Assembly: GCF_026914185.1 (NCBI RefSeq)
Contig: NC_070567.1
Coordinates: forward strand, 5,916,001-5,980,000
DNA: 64,000 nucleotides
Reading direction: 5' to 3'
From: Puccinia triticina
Taxonomy: Eukaryota > Basidiomycota > Pucciniomycetes > Pucciniales > Pucciniaceae
In this document: one piece after another, positions 31,464 to 44,365 of the stretch
Position numbering within the stretch: position 1 is the first letter of the stretch
How the letters are laid out: every line of letters begins with the position of its first letter
Position numbers and translations under genes: made by a program
The notes under the pieces: generated by a model
Database searches by the model: none
What the model saw: the letters and a program-made list of their open reading frames with translations, nothing else
What the model was told of the DNA's origin: nothing

Positions 31464-32956
31464 TCAGTCGCTATCTTCTTCTTCGGCGCTATCTTCTTCT
31501 TCGGCTCCACCTTCCTCATCTTCATTAATATCTTCTTCCGTGTTGTTCTCATCATCAGATTCATCTGAAGATTCTTCGTTTCCTTGATCTTCATCTTCAT
31601 CATCGTCTTCCACCTCCTCTACCTCCACCGCAGCTTGTTTTCTTATTTGGACGGTCGTTTTTTTGGCCCTGGTTTTCTGTATTCGAGTTGAATCATTTTT
31701 TGCTTCCTCTGCTTCCTTCCGTTCTTGCTCCTTTTTCCTCTCTTCCTCTTCCCTTTTTTTCGCCTCCATGTCTCTCTCTCGTTTTATCTTATCCAGAATC
31801 TTTTCTTGTTTCCACTCGAAAAATACTCGTTGGGCTGGCGGAAGAGTAGTTAGATCGGTCCTCATGATCGATTCTTCGGCCATCGTGACCATTGCATCCT
31901 TCTGCTCGGCTAGAATTGCATTCTGGGCTTGCAATTGTGAGGCCAGATCGCGATGGACTTTAACCATGTCTTCCTTCCATTTCGCGTCTTTTATCTCCTG
32001 GATCCTCGCCTCCTTGGCCTTCTTGTTTCCAGTAGGTCGGGCGAGAACAAGTGCCTTTGACTGAGAGGCGACTTGAGTAACATCACTTGCAGCATCCGAC
32101 GGGTTTATTTCCGAGGAGAGATCATACATAGCGCTGGATGGAGGTAAGTCGGATTCAGTGGTTGTGGTTTTGTTATTTTTTTCATCAAGAGTCGAGCAAT
32201 ATTCGTTCCACTTTGGCGATGGAGAAAGGATGTTGAAGCATCGGAGATGATTGAACGATCGTTTCTCGAGCGCCGCATACAGCTTAAGTGCACCGTTTAT
32301 CTGATCCTGACCGGTCGTTCCGCTCTGGTTTGCTCTTTGAATCTGCTTATAGCATCCATTAAACTTGTTTACAGCGCGCTGAATGGTCTGCCAACGAGTT
32401 TTGATGCTCTTCAACGGTCGTTTGTAAATCGGGACCTTTGATAAGTAATGCTCTCGAACTCGTTCCCAGAAAGTATCGGACGTCTGATTTGTGGAATTTA
32501 ACGGATCCTCGGTCGTTTCAAGCCAAGAACAACAAATCTCTACGTCCTCGTCCTCTTTATAGTTTGGGAATCGAATTTGAGTCGGCTCATCGCTGTCCGA
32601 TTCGTCCACATTTTCTTTGGTATTTTTCTTCTTTTTGGGGGCCTTGGACTTCTTCTTTTGAGGTTTTTTGGTTGAATCGTTTGGGATGGTAGGTTTGTCG
32701 ACTTTGGGATGCTCGTCGGTGGTTTTATCATCTTTTGACTTGATTTTTTTTGAAGGTGGCTTGGTATTGTTTCTGGTTTCGTCCTCAACAATGTCAATAG
32801 TACGAGCATCTATAAAGAATGAGTCAATCTGATGTACATAGCTTGAATTTGATGTGTGGATATTTTTCACGTACTTGGTTTCTTTGCCTTCGAAACACTC
32901 TTTTTTGGTGTGGTTGCGGGAGCTGGGGTGGATTTGGTACTGGATTTTGGTGGCAT
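31464..32956 (-). CDS. Harbinger accessory Myb/trihelix (NAM-like) protein, 475 residues
   Basis: The DNA-binding partner that Harbinger transposases need for nuclear import and terminal binding. Exons 32956-32875 and 32809-31464 join in phase. The N-terminus is Lys/Pro-rich with nuclear-localisation-like clusters. A trihelix region at about residues 107-192 starts FPNYKEDEDVEICCSWLE and has FWERVREHYL and TRWQTIQRAVNKFNGCY, the pattern of the NAM-associated Myb-like proteins of these elements. A charged coiled-coil (EREREMEAKKREEEE-like) follows, with an acidic Glu/Asp tail. Position and orientation relative to the transposase support the call. Confidence 0.85.
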
Positions 32957-33425
32957 TCTTGTTGAGGAGACTTTGAAGTTGATGTTTGGTGTTGCTATCG
33001 GGGGTTGGGAGTCGGTGTGGTGATGGAATTTTGATGGTGTTGTGTTTTTGTGGGACTGTAGAGGGGAGCTAGATTTGGAGCCTTGGCCAAAAATTGTACC
33101 GCCCCGCTTTCACTACCGCCCGATTTACCCCCCGCGATGGGGGCCAAGTTTTGAGGGCGGGGCTGTATAGTCCCGTTACAGCCGCGATTTACCGCCCGCG
33201 CTGGAGATGCTCTTATATTGATCATGTACCCTCCAATCCATCAGCGTCTTCAGCTAACTCGGAGTCCGGGCAATCTGGTCGGGACTCCGTGTGAAGCAAG
33301 TCATGAGGCTATGCTTTCTTACACTGCATGAACTTGAAGGTTGACGTGTGTCAGTTGCACCTCGGAGATCAGTCGGGCACCAATTCATGACTCCATGACT
33401 CTCCATGAACAACTCCTTTTGTAAA

Positions 33426-33955
33426 CACCTGGTCAGTCGACATAAACCTAGTATGAAGCATACCCCAGACCCGCGTGGGAAACAGCCTCCAAGCTACCTT
33501 TGCCGCATTTTGAAAACTTCCCAAACTTCTGGAACATCCAGAACTTCCGGCCGACTCCCCCCCTTCAGGTCGGCCTTGAGCCACAAAGTCAGAACTCCTA
33601 CACCTCTCCACCCTTACAACCCTTACACCTCGCCCCTCGCCACCCTTAAAAATCAGTAACCCTACATCTCGCCAGCCTTACATCTCGCTAGCCTTACACC
33701 TCGCCAGCCTTACACCTCGCCAGCCTTACACCTTGCCAGCCTTACAACTCGCTACCCTTACAACTTGCTACCCTTACAACTTGCTACCCTTACAACTCGC
33801 TACCCTTACAACTCGCTACCCTTCCCTTGCACCACCTTGATCGCACCCACCTCGCTCGCACCCACCTCGCTTGCACCCTTACACCTCGTACCCACCTCAC
33901 TCGTACCCTTACACCTCCCTTGCTACCCTTACACTACATACCTAGCACCTCGCTA
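33426..33955. repeat. Left inverted arm with CTTACACCTCGCCAGC minisatellite
   Basis: The outer about 190 bp is unique sequence. The inner part is a tandem array of 15-20-bp units such as CCTTACACCTCGCCAG and CTTACAACTCGCTACC. It is inverted relative to 38947-39396. Confidence 0.85.
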
Positions 33956-36900
33956 CCGCCTGCCTCCCACCTCCCAGCGCAGCCTCAAACCAAAGTCCAA
34001 AGTCCCTAAATACACTGTGTGTCCCTTACCAATTACAGCTTGCTACTACCTTACACCTCGCTGCTACACCTCTCTCCAGCAATCTTTCAGCTTATGCTTT
34101 CTTTGATCCTTGCTACCTATGTACACTAAGACACTTACAGTTTAGAAGATATGTAAGAAAAAGAACCTGGTTTGTTGGTCTAGATGCAATAAGTTCCTGA
34201 GTGTATGGCAAAAAGGCAAAGCAGATGATCACTGGGGTGCGGAGTGATCTCCCAGACAGTTGATATGTATAAGCAACCCCTTCAAACCAATCATAACTGA
34301 AAGGGCCAAGCTTTATCATGGCAATGAGACAAAAAAACACAATAAAAAGGAGGAAATGTAGCAGTTTTTCACTTAATTTTTTGTTGGAAAACAAACTAGA
34401 ATTGCACAATATTGGAGCATAGATTCCATGGACCATAGTCAGAGGAGGGGAGGGAGGGAAAAAATCTAAAATAGATGATAACCCAACTGGAATAACTAAG
34501 AAAAACTGATAGCTCCCCGTGTTTGATCACACACACTGTGGGAGGCTATCAGATACAACTCAATTTGACACTTGGATAGGAATACAACCGTTAAGTTTTT
34601 TTGTTGAGAAACATTTGGTAGTCTTTGAGTTTCTGATACCAAATGGTGGCAGTGAGGAGCACCTCACTGTTACACATTGGCCTTCTGGTAATCATCCATC
34701 TGATGTGACAAGAAACAATCATTAGCCCAGGGAAGGTTCCGTAGAGGCACAAGAACAACAACATATCTCAGCATCCAACTCAGCAGTGCTTTTCTGGGGG
34801 CCCTTCTTACCACCTTTGCCTTGTCCGTGACCAGATTGTTGATTGGTGCCATTGGTGGCCGTTTGGCCATTTTCTCCAGCACTATGATGATGATGATGAT
34901 GATGATGATGATTGAAAATTTCAGAGCATGACAATTGTGACGGATTTGGGGAGAAGGTTTGATTTGGAATGTGAATGTGAAGAGGTAGCTGGGGGGCAAA
35001 ATCATGAAGGAAGCGTGTATCTCATTGCTCTCACTGCTCTAAAAAGCAGCAAAGGAAGGAAAACAGATTGATAACAATATAGCAAAACAACTTACCATTT
35101 ATTTGAGACCAATTGGCCCAAGTCATATCTCCTGAGATGGTTGGACTTGGGCCTGCAAAACCATACTGTGGGATGGCTTGGTTTCAGGTGAGGCCGGAGC
35201 GGGTGCTCCTTTGGCAGAAGGGGGATGGATGTTGGCTTCAGGAGTTGCTCCATTGATTGAGAGAGTAGGAACACCAGTGGGGCCCATTGCCGGGTTTGCG
35301 GGGGGCGGGAGGGGCGAGCAAGGGGTAGGTAGATCTTTGCGGCGAGCCTATCTCGGCACCAAGGAAAGGTTTGCCATGGAGGGCTCAAACATTTCCTTGG
35401 GCGCTACGGGAGACAGATGGCCGGGCCGGTGCGGCCGCGGTTGGTTTGGTTGAGGTCGCTGTCTTCAAAGAACAACCTGCAGGCCTCCTCCTGTGAGTGA
35501 GGCGGCTGAATCGGCAGCAGGTAGGATTTGTTGTGGCTCGCCGTGTGCATTGGCAAAGGGCAAGAGGTTTACTTGGCGGGTAATGCTGAATTGGTTGTTG
35601 GATGGTTCAATCGGCATTGTCTGGGGGCACCATTGGTGCCAGCAGTGGTTTGGGGAGCGGGGTATTGAGGAAAAAACCCACGCTTACAATGATTAAACAG
35701 ATGAGTTTCTTGACCGCGGTTGCAACAAACTAGCTGCTGGTGTCTGGAATAGGGTTAGGACCAACCAGTGTGAGTCACCAGCTGGGATTTCCGGGCCGCT
35801 GGAAGAGGTTTCCTGGGGAGAGATGTGAAGGAGGGGGGTGGGGAGGGGAGGGAACACAACAGAATGAAAAAAATGGATGGCTGGCTGCTCGGGTGCCGGC
35901 TGGAGGCTGGGGGGCTGGGATTCCTAGCGGCGTGTGGGCAATTGGGCAGGAGACAATTAGGAGGGAGCCAAAAAGAAATTGTGAGTGGTTGGCAGGCAAT
36001 GGATGTGAAAAAAGAGACGGCTCACCAATGAATTTTTTTTGGGCGGGTGCTGGATTGGTTCCTGGCTGGTGGCTGGGCAGCGGTTGGGCCCGGTGGGGGG
36101 AACTCAGTTGGGGGCCATCTCTGAACTGCTAGAAAGCTTATTCAAGTTTTTCCAATGCGCATTGCCAGGCACCCTGCTGTGGGGGCTTTTGAATGTTTTT
36201 GATTTTATTCTGAAGAAATATTTTGAGAAATCCCAGTTGTTTAGAAGTTATTGAGCATCAAATATAGGTTGCATCCAGGGTATTACCTCAAAAATAAGTG
36301 ATTAAGATCTGCTAGAAAAATTATGACAGCTTTATAATACCTGGCATCTCTATTTGGGTACTTTTAAGTGTTCCTGGTTGTATTATGAAATAAAATCTCA
36401 AGAAATATGAGTGGTTTGGAATTTATTGTCAAACAAAGATTGGATTCTTTCTGCTAGAGAGGGTGATAAATATGGTCTGTGAATGGATTTTTTGGATTTA
36501 ATTTTTAGGAAGGCATTAGGGGTGTTCAAAGTTGACTGCATAAAATTATAACACCATAAATTCATAAAATTTTAATCTGAAAAAAATGTGTAACACCCAA
36601 TCACTCAAAAAAGAGCAACAATTCTAAAATGGTACATAAAAAATGATCACTCAAAAGTGTTATGATTTTATGATTTTATGATTTGAAAAAAATATGATTT
36701 CAACTTTGAACACCCTTATTATGATTTTTGGATTTGGGGAAGTAATTGTGATTTGATCAATTTTTAATGCATTCTGCATCTATTCTGAGTGCTTCATATT
36801 CATCAAGGGTGTATACCCCCCAAGATGTGCATATACATCTCAATTCATGAACACCAGTTGCTTGGGACACCCTTGATGAATTTCATGCCCTCTTAATTTT

Positions 36901-37384
36901 AAAACTTATTCGAATTTGCTCAATCATGATTAAATAATACCTGAATTAAGAAAATACATCCAGGGTGTCCCAGTGAAAAATTGTGGCTTCCAATTTACAC
37001 ACTTTCACATCTGTTAATTCCTATTGACCACTGGTGGATTGGAATATGCTGATTGGATTTTCCTCATTAAAACCATAGGATAATGTTTCCAGAAATCATC
37101 AAAAGAAACTTTTGAATGAATAAAATTAGGGAGTTGAAAAATTGACTCCCAAGAATTAATAAATCAACTCCCAAAAGTCGTTTACATTGGGTGGACCGTC
37201 TTGGGACGTCCCCCCTGGGTCCTCGGGACCTCGCGCGGCCCCAAAATCATTTTGGGAGTTGATTAATTAATTCCCCTCTCGAGAATGGGAGTTGATACAT
37301 TAATTTAACAAAAGATGTCGGAATATACAAAAAAAATTATATCTTGTCGCTATTGTACCCAAACACCCTAAGAGTTTTACAGCA

Positions 37385-37735
37385 ATCTAAATACACTCTT
37401 GAGAGAATATTGTGAGCTTCACGGCATTAGTACTCCCCAGGGAGACCCTGTGTAGCCGGGGGGCGGATTTGGCAAATTTCCTACTAAGGCAAACTCCCAA
37501 AACCTTATCTATGTTGCTCCAAACAACCCTAAATTTTTTCTGCTATAGGAATGCACTGTTTAAAACACGGCATTATCCCTCCTCAGGGAGACCCTGTGTA
37601 GCCGGGGGGGGCGGATTTGGCGGATTTCCTACTAAGGTAAACCCCCAAAACCTTATCTGAGGTGCTCCAAACGGCCCCAAATTTTTTCTGCAATAAGAAT
37701 ACACTCTCTAGAAGACATTGTAAGCTCCAAGGAGA
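37385..37735 (+). repeat. Tandem duplication of about 150 bp
   Basis: Two clear copies containing GGGAGACCCTGTGTAGCCGG and CCTACTAAGG, plus a degenerate third upstream. All share an AATACACTCT-like junction. Confidence 0.65.
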
Positions 37736-38019
37736 TATTACACATCAGGAACACCTTCTATTGACTGTGGTGTAGTGTAGCGCAGCGCAAATGCACTATT
37801 TTTTAGTGTAGAGTTGGCGCAATTGCGCGCATCCGCGCTAAAGCTACACGCACAGGGTGCAAAGCTATTTTAGATTTTAGTGTAGTTTCAGCGCAGATAC
37901 GCGCAAAATTGATCCTGAAAATCCAGATGTTCAATTCCAAGATATCCTGCCCCAATTCCCCATGAAAGGAAAGCTCAAATTGCTCAAGGCTAAGCTCCGG
38001 TATCAACTGAAAGTAGCAT

Positions 38020-38365
38020 CCCCGCCCACTGCGCTACCACTTTTTGGGTCTGGCAAGAAGCGGTTACCCACTATTTTCAGTGGTAGCGCAGCGGAACCAT
38101 TGCTGCGCTACCACTTTTTGAGCTGGCCGCGTAGCACTCCCCCTGTGCCAGCCAAAAAGTGCAGCGCAGTGCAAGGTGCAGCTTTTTTGGTGTCCACTGT
38201 GCAGCACTGAAAGGAGCGGCGCCGCCTGCTGTGCTACCACTTTTTGGGTTGGGGAAAAAGCAAGCCCCGCTATTTGCAGCGGGACTGGCGCTGTGCTACC
38301 GCTTTTTGGGCTGACTGCGCAGCGGTTCCCCGCTGCGCTGCGCTAAAATACCGCTTTTTTGTAGC
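38020..38365 (+). repeat. Dispersed TGCGCTACCACTTTTT repeats
   Basis: At least six copies of GCGCTACCACTTTTTGGG or variants, spaced 45-70 bp, with GCAGCGGAACC-like spacers. No coding interpretation. Confidence 0.6.
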
Positions 38366-38946
38366 GCAGAACAGTGTTTCAGCCTTGAGGGCATCATCTC
38401 CTTCATTTCTGGCTCCTTGCTCTTCAGTGCATCCTCATCTTGCCCCTCACCATCTCCTGCAAATGGAAAGACGCAAGAAGAGGATGCACTAGAGCATGTG
38501 GAGGAGGATGGTGCCGTGGCAGCTGTAAAAATTTACAAATGGATGGTTCATAGTTGCTTATAACTATTGATGCAACTGATTGATCAATCTGACTCCATTT
38601 CATCTCATCATCTGTTGCTTGCTCTATTTCATTAATATCCTTGACTTATCTTTCTATGAATTCATAACTGCCTGTTATAACCATTTATCTGCTCTCATCT
38701 GTATTTTTGAAACAATGACTTGCAAATACCTGATTGATTGGACAACAAGATACAACATATTAGTCAAACTTGATCAGAAAACATGTGAAGCTTTTTGAAA
38801 TGACTGAAGGGGAAAAGGGGGACAAGGTTTAGAGGTAGCACCAGTTGTGAGGTGTCAGGGTGGTGAAGTGGAGTGACTTGTAATGGTATATACATATGGG
38901 TACCAAGGAGTCTATCAGGGAAATCAGCAAGGTGAAAGGGTGCTGG

Positions 38947-39396
38947 AGCGAGGTGCTAGGTATGTAGTGTAAGGGTAGCGAGGGAGGTGTAACGGTGCGA
39001 GCGAGGTGGGTGCGAGCAAGGTGGGTGCGAGCAAGGTGGGTGCGAGCGAGGTGGTGCGAGGGAAGGGTAGCGAGTTGTAAGGGTAGCGAGTTGTAAGGCT
39101 GGCAAGGTGTAAGGCTGGCGAGGTGTAAGGCTGGCGAGGTGTAAGGCTAGCCAGATGTAGGGTTACTGATTTTTAAGGGTGGCGAGGGGCGAGGTGTAAG
39201 GGTTGTAAGGGTGGAGAGGTGTAGGAGTTCTGACTTTGTGGCTCAAGGCCGACCTGAAGGGGGGGAGTCGGCCGGAAGTTCTGGATGCTCCAGAAGTTTG
39301 GGAAGTTTTCAAAATGCGGCAAAGGTAGCTTGGAGGCTGTTTCCCACGCGGGTCTGGGGTATGCTTCATACTAGGTTTATGTCGACTGACCAGGTG
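38947..39396. repeat. Right inverted arm
   Basis: Reverse complement of the left arm of the 6-kb element, with fewer minisatellite units. Confidence 0.85.
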
Positions 39397-39612
39397 TTTG
39401 TAAATGCGTCATCCGGCTCTTTCCCGACCGGACGCTCTCAGCCGACGCCGAGCCGAGGCGGCTCAGCTGCCGGCATGTGAAAGGTGAGCAAGCCACAGGT
39501 TTCACAGCTTTTTGTTGCCCTACTTGTCAAGCGCAGCGCACGTTTTCCGCACTGACAAACCTCCAACCACGAACTCCAGCGCGACACATTTTCAGTCTCC
39601 ACTTGCAGCACC

Positions 39613-41306
39613 ATGGCTTCCGAAACTATCACGATTCCTATCACGCTGGATTTCCAAATCACCGTGGGTTACACCAAACCCTCGATCGGTAAACTAGCTG
39701 GTAAGTTCACAATTTGAGAGTCTGCATTTATTGTGCCGAATGGGCTTATTCTCGACATCTTTGCTGCCACCAAATAACAGCGCCTGAGCCGCGCGAAATC
39801 TTACCGGTTGGCCGCACCTTCCAATTCCATGCCGCTCGGGTCCTGAACAACTGGACTTTAGCCGAACATGAAGCTGCCATCGCCAAGGAATTAGAAGCTG
39901 CCAAGAACGACTCGGCTGATGATCTTGGTGATGAAGTGGATGATGGAGTAGGAGAGGAGCCTGAAAGTAGATACCTGCTTGAGCTCGATCCACGTGATTG
40001 GAAGGTAAGTCCGAATCTGGCTGATCTTGAACTTCCAGCTTTATGCCTGATGCTTCCAACTTCTTCCCTTGGAAACTAGAATCAAGACCAATATGCCGTG
40101 TTGGGATTATCTTCATTGCGCTGGAAAGCTACGCCTGATCAAATCAAGCGGGCTCACCGAAAGAAAGTCTTGCGTCATCATCCCGACAAGAAAGCTGGAC
40201 AAGCGGGCAACGCGAACGATGACAGCTTTTTCAAATGCATTTCTAAAGGTGCGGTGCACATTTCCCTTTTTCTGTTATTGTCGAACCAGCACGTACTCAT
40301 ATCAGACTACTATACCAGCCTACGAGACATTGTCAGACCCAGTCAAGCGACGACAATTTGACTCGGTCGATGAAGAAATTGATGATGGAGACATCCCATC
40401 TGAAAAGGAGGTGAATGCGAGCCCCGAAGCTTTCTTTAAACTCTATCGCCCCGTGTTCGAACGAGAGTCTCGATTCAGTATCCATCAGCCAGTCGCTTCC
40501 ATAGGCGACATTAACAGCACTCGGGAAGAGGTCGAAAACTTCTATGACTTTTGGCTCAAGTTCGACAGCTGGAGGAGCTTTGAATGGAAGGATAAGGACG
40601 CCAATGAAGGCTCTGACTCGTAAGTTGCTTAGTTCATTATACTGAATAATCAGAACAATGCGGCTCATTGACCGGGCCCACCTCTTTATTCAAACTTAGA
40701 CGAACTGAAAAGCGACACATTGAAAACAAAAACCGTTCTGAGCGCGAACGCCGTAAAAAGGAGGACAACGCGAGACGAAGGAATCTCGTTGAGACCGCCT
40801 TGTCCCTCGATCCACGGATGAAGCGGTTCAAGACGGAGGAACGTTTGGCCAGAGAGGCGAAGCGCAAAGGACCCAACGCCTCGGCTACCACACCTCCGAC
40901 GCTCTCTGCCCAACAGATAAAAGAAAAGGAAGAGGCCGAACTGAAAGCCAAACAAGAGTTGGAGAAAAAGAACGAGGAGTCGAAGTCGGCCAAGGAAGCC
41001 GCGAAGAAAGCGAAGGAGGCCGCCAAGAAAAACTTGAAAAAGGAGAAGAAAACGATCCAAGGTATTGTCACTGGATCCAACTACTTCTTGGCCGACGGTG
41101 AAAGTGCCAATGCGAGTGTGATCGAAGGACAACTGAGCGAATTGGACATCTTGACCGCCGCCCTTGAGCCCGAAGAAGTCACCGAGCTACGAAAGGAGAT
41201 GGAAAGTAACCATGGCCAGGGTAAACCAGCTGTCAAAGCTGTCATCGTCCGATTCGCTAAGAAACTCTCGGATGCCAACAAGGCCACGTTCAAGCAATTT
41301 GTTTAG
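39613..41306 (+). CDS. ZUO1: Zuotin-type ribosome-associated J-protein
   Basis: Fungal Zuotin binds the ribosome near the exit tunnel and stimulates Hsp70 (Ssb/Ssz) on nascent chains. Exons 39613-39700, 39781-40004, 40080-40248, 40319-40619 and 40700-41306 join in phase to 462 residues. The J domain starts about residue 105 (QYAVLGLSS) and has the HPD triad at 138-140 (RHHPDKKAG) and AYETLSDPVKRRQFDS. The zuotin homology region follows (FFKLYRPVFERESRFS, FYDFWLKFDSWRSFEW). A highly charged Lys/Glu/Ala-rich middle with long helices is the part that contacts rRNA in yeast. The length fits the fungal proteins. The next gene, LCB1, converges on it. Confidence 0.93.
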
Positions 41307-42138
41307 AGACGCCCAACAAATCCGGCTTGATATTACATCTGTTGCTTTGTCGATCATATTTTATTATTCTCCACAAAGCAAACTGTTTGTTTCATCAAGA
41401 TACTAGTTCCAATAGAAATATTTGACCTTCCTTTGTCACAGGTCTGAATATTTTCTGAGATCTTTCGCGCAACCTCTCCGAAGGGGTTTACTTATTTTAA
41501 GTTCATCGGCCTACACTTGCCAAACCGTGGTAGGAGCTAGCTGAGCACACCACATTGCTTCATCATGTTGTTTGAATTGGGGGCTGAAGACGGAAGTGAA
41601 TCAACCCTGGTTGGCAGCTACATCCAAGCCACATAATACATCAGAGTGGAATGGATGTTCAGACCAGCACGATCATCTATGCTGACATCAAATTGTGCTA
41701 GCGGTATTTTCATTGTTTTGGATAGGTTTTGCTCTTCTCATTTCTATCTGGACGCGACTTCACTACGAAGGTGTAAACATCTACTTAATACACACAGGAA
41801 ATAGCAAAGATATGATGAAATGGATTCCATCCAATCTATGTAACACCTTACATTACTCTTGATCGATTTAAGATCACTTTCTATGTGTGTGGCTGTCCGA
41901 CAAGACGACAAAAAGAGGCGATGATCATTGCTAAGGCGCCATCCACAGTCGCAAAAAGAAACTCGCTCAAGTAATCATACACAGGGAAACACGAGAAGCA
42001 ACGATGGAAGATTCTGCCGAGCAACGAAGAGAATAGATGAAACTGAGAGAAAGAGAGAGCCGATGGAAAAGAGTGCGAGTAAGAGCATGAGAGTTATAAT
42101 TGTTCATGAACGTTGAGGAACAGCGAAAAACGAAAACA
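41307..42138. other. Intergenic between convergent genes
   Basis: Holds the 3' ends of ZUO1 and LCB1. No additional gene recognised. Confidence 0.5.
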
Positions 42139-44365
42139 TTAATCAAGCAAGACTTGTTTGAAGACCTCGACGAGACTGTTGGCCGCCTTGACCAGCTCGT
42201 CAGTATGGAGAGCAGCGGAGACACAGATTCGCAGGGAAGGACACATCGGGTCGATCTCTTGTTCCCAGACCTTCTTGGTCCGAGTGATCAAGACGTTCTT
42301 CTGCTCGATCGAAAGATCGACGATCTTCTGGAGAAGCTCTTCCTGTTCCTCGTATCGTCTCAGATTAAGTTTTGTACCGGAGGGAGGTAAGCCTGGGTTG
42401 GCCAATTGTCTGGGACTCCAGTGGGGACTTAGTTCATGATTCGGCTTGCTCATTGTTGTGGTGGTGGTGGTTGTTGCTGCTGTTGCTGTTGTTGTTTGTT
42501 GAGTGGGTGATTTGAGAGTGATGTGGATGAGCGGCGAAGCTTCGTGGGATGGGATTTCGATCAGTCCTTCCTCGCTCATGGGATGACCGGTGATCGGCTT
42601 GAGGATCTCCCTCAACAGCCGAGTATTCTTTCGCAACCTCTCAAACCGTTCCACTCCATCCCCGTCGCTCAGGATCTTGATGGATTCCGACGCAGCGGTA
42701 GCTAGGAGCGGGGGCAGAGCAGCCGAAAAGACCAGTGCGGCAGAGTTGATTCGTTGGTGAGAGACGACCTCGTTCGAGCCCGCACAGAAGCCACCTCCCG
42801 AGTTGAAACTTGTTGCTAATGAGCCGGCTAAAATATCTACTGATTTCGGCTGTTCAACACCATAATCTCATTCAGCTCCTATCGAGAATAGTGGATTGAC
42901 AGAAAGACCCGGGCAAAATATCGAACGTGAAACGGCGCCAGTCTATCCGTCTATCCAGTGTACATGTTTTGTTCAATCACTCACTGGTACGCCAAAGTAT
43001 TCCGTTAAGCCTCGTCCAGTTTTTCCAAGACTGCCTATCGACCAGGTTTCATCAAGTATTAACCTGAATTTGAACTTTTCCTTCAATTTAATCTGTTAAG
43101 CCAATAGAAATGAATCACTTTTTTCAGTGTCATGTATCTGGGCAAATGATAGATAGAGAAAGAGTTCGAGGAGGGGGTAGCAGACAATTGTAGGAAGATC
43201 ACATATTTGTCCATCGGATTCGAAAAGAGCCTCGGTGATGATGAACTTTCGAGTCAGCTTGCGTCTGTATTTGATTTCTTCGAACTTGAGCTGTTCGAGG
43301 ACTTTTTCGAGGCTTCCCATATCGTTATGGTCGAACCATCTGATTGTTGACCGGGAGATTTGGATGCCCTTTTGGATCGAAAAATTCACGCCTCGGTCGA
43401 CGACGATGATGTCCCCTCTCTTGCTGAACGAGGGGATCACGGACGAGGTGGTCGAGAAGCCTTGCGCATAAATGATTGAGTTTTGGAGACCCAAAAAGTC
43501 GGCAATATCGCGCTCTAATTCCATATGAACATCTATAAGAGAGATGAAGTGGTGGACACATTACGAGCAGCAGTGGTTAGTTGTCGGTCAGGTCGATGAT
43601 TTGACATTTGAAATGGAGACCCAGGAGAGAAGACAGGCGGCACACCAAAGGTGCCGTAAAATCCAGGAGGACCACAACTACCGACCCCACTTCTTCGGAG
43701 CTGCTCGATTGCTCTAAGTTTGACATCCTCATTACCAATCAAGCCAGCAAAGTTAATACTGGCCAGATTGGTAACTTCTTTGAGGTCCTTGGGATCGATC
43801 GGAGAGTCGTGCGATGGACTCTCCACGAACCTCTTGGCTGCCTCTCCGTATAAGATCTTGGCTCGAACACTGGGAATACCAACGATGATCGGCGGTTGGG
43901 ATGATGCTTGTGTGGTCTGCGCGGCGGTCTCGACGAGTGGTTCTGGCTTCCATTCGGCTATCAATTCGTCAATTTCCTTGAGGTGTGTCAGTAAGCCCGG
44001 CCAAGCCGACCAGTCGCAAACGGGAAAGGTGAAACGAGATCTGACAGTCAGTGAAACGCCAAACCAAACGGGTCAGTGGGTGTGTGTGTGTGTGTGTGTG
44101 CTCATACCTTTTCAGTTAGTTTGACGAAACTTTTCCCACTGCCTACGTCTCCTCGAGTACGACTCTGTCTCCATGTGCGGATGATGAAGAAGACTAGGGA
44201 GATTTCGAGGAAGGTGCGGAAGGGGTCATTCTGATGAGAGGACTTGACGTATCGGATCAAGATATCGGAGCCTGGGATCAGCTTGATAAGTTTGATGATG
44301 AAGTTTGACGTCTGTGCGAGATATTCAAGATAGGGAGTGAACTCGGATGAGGATGGTTCGAGCAT
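42139..44365 (-). CDS. LCB1: Serine palmitoyltransferase subunit 1
   Basis: The non-catalytic partner of LCB2 in the first step of sphingolipid synthesis (serine plus palmitoyl-CoA) at the ER membrane. Exons 44365-44108, 43976-43646, 43532-43186, 43092-42985 and 42849-42139 join in phase to 584 residues. The N-terminus has a membrane segment ([17 protein letters not shown]). The AOS-family fold shows in [42 protein letters not shown] and [20 protein letters not shown]. Where LCB2 has its PLP lysine, this protein reads [13 protein letters not shown] without Lys, the mark of LCB1. A Thr-rich insert (TTTATAATTTTTTT region) lies near the C-terminus. Confidence 0.92.

Larger units (their letters stand above)
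29537..33212. mobile_element. PIF/Harbinger transposon with two genes
   Basis: A transposase gene (+) and a Myb/trihelix gene (-) converge, the standard two-gene layout of PIF/Harbinger. The right end, reverse complemented, starts GAGCATCTCCAGCGCGGGCG and is followed by TTA (33213-33215). The left end at 29537 reads GAGCGTCTGAGTGGCGGTAG and shares GGCGGTA...GCGGCTGTAA with the right. The left flank lacks the expected TTA/TAA, so the left boundary is uncertain. Confidence 0.75.
34010..38946. other. Interior of the 6-kb element; degenerate low-complexity sequence
   Basis: No intact gene recognised. On the minus strand 34720-34930 encodes a His run (from a CAT repeat) then a Gly/Gln/Lys-rich stretch, and 35090-35690 encodes Pro/Gln-rich segments interrupted by stops, together looking like a decayed low-complexity gene. 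36250-37400 is AT-rich without genes. Confidence 0.4.
33426..39396. mobile_element. 6-kb non-autonomous element, long terminal inverted repeats, 8-bp target duplication
   Basis: TTTGTAAA flanks both ends exactly (33418-33425 and 39397-39404). The element begins CACCTGGTCAGTCGACATAA and ends with its complement. The inverted arms run about 530 bp (left) and 450 bp (right) and are nearly identical apart from repeat-number differences. An 8-bp duplication is usual for hAT, P and Zisupton-type elements. No transposase domain was recognised inside, so it is probably mobilised in trans. Confidence 0.8.

Noticed and set aside
35092..36132. Several frames of about 100-130 codons in GC-rich DNA inside the 6-kb element
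   Set aside because: They are low-complexity, conflict with one another on both strands, and the most protein-like frame is broken by stops; not listed as genes.
42900..43099. Short plus-strand frame opposite LCB1
   Set aside because: It overlaps an LCB1 exon and intron on the other strand, and shows no motif.
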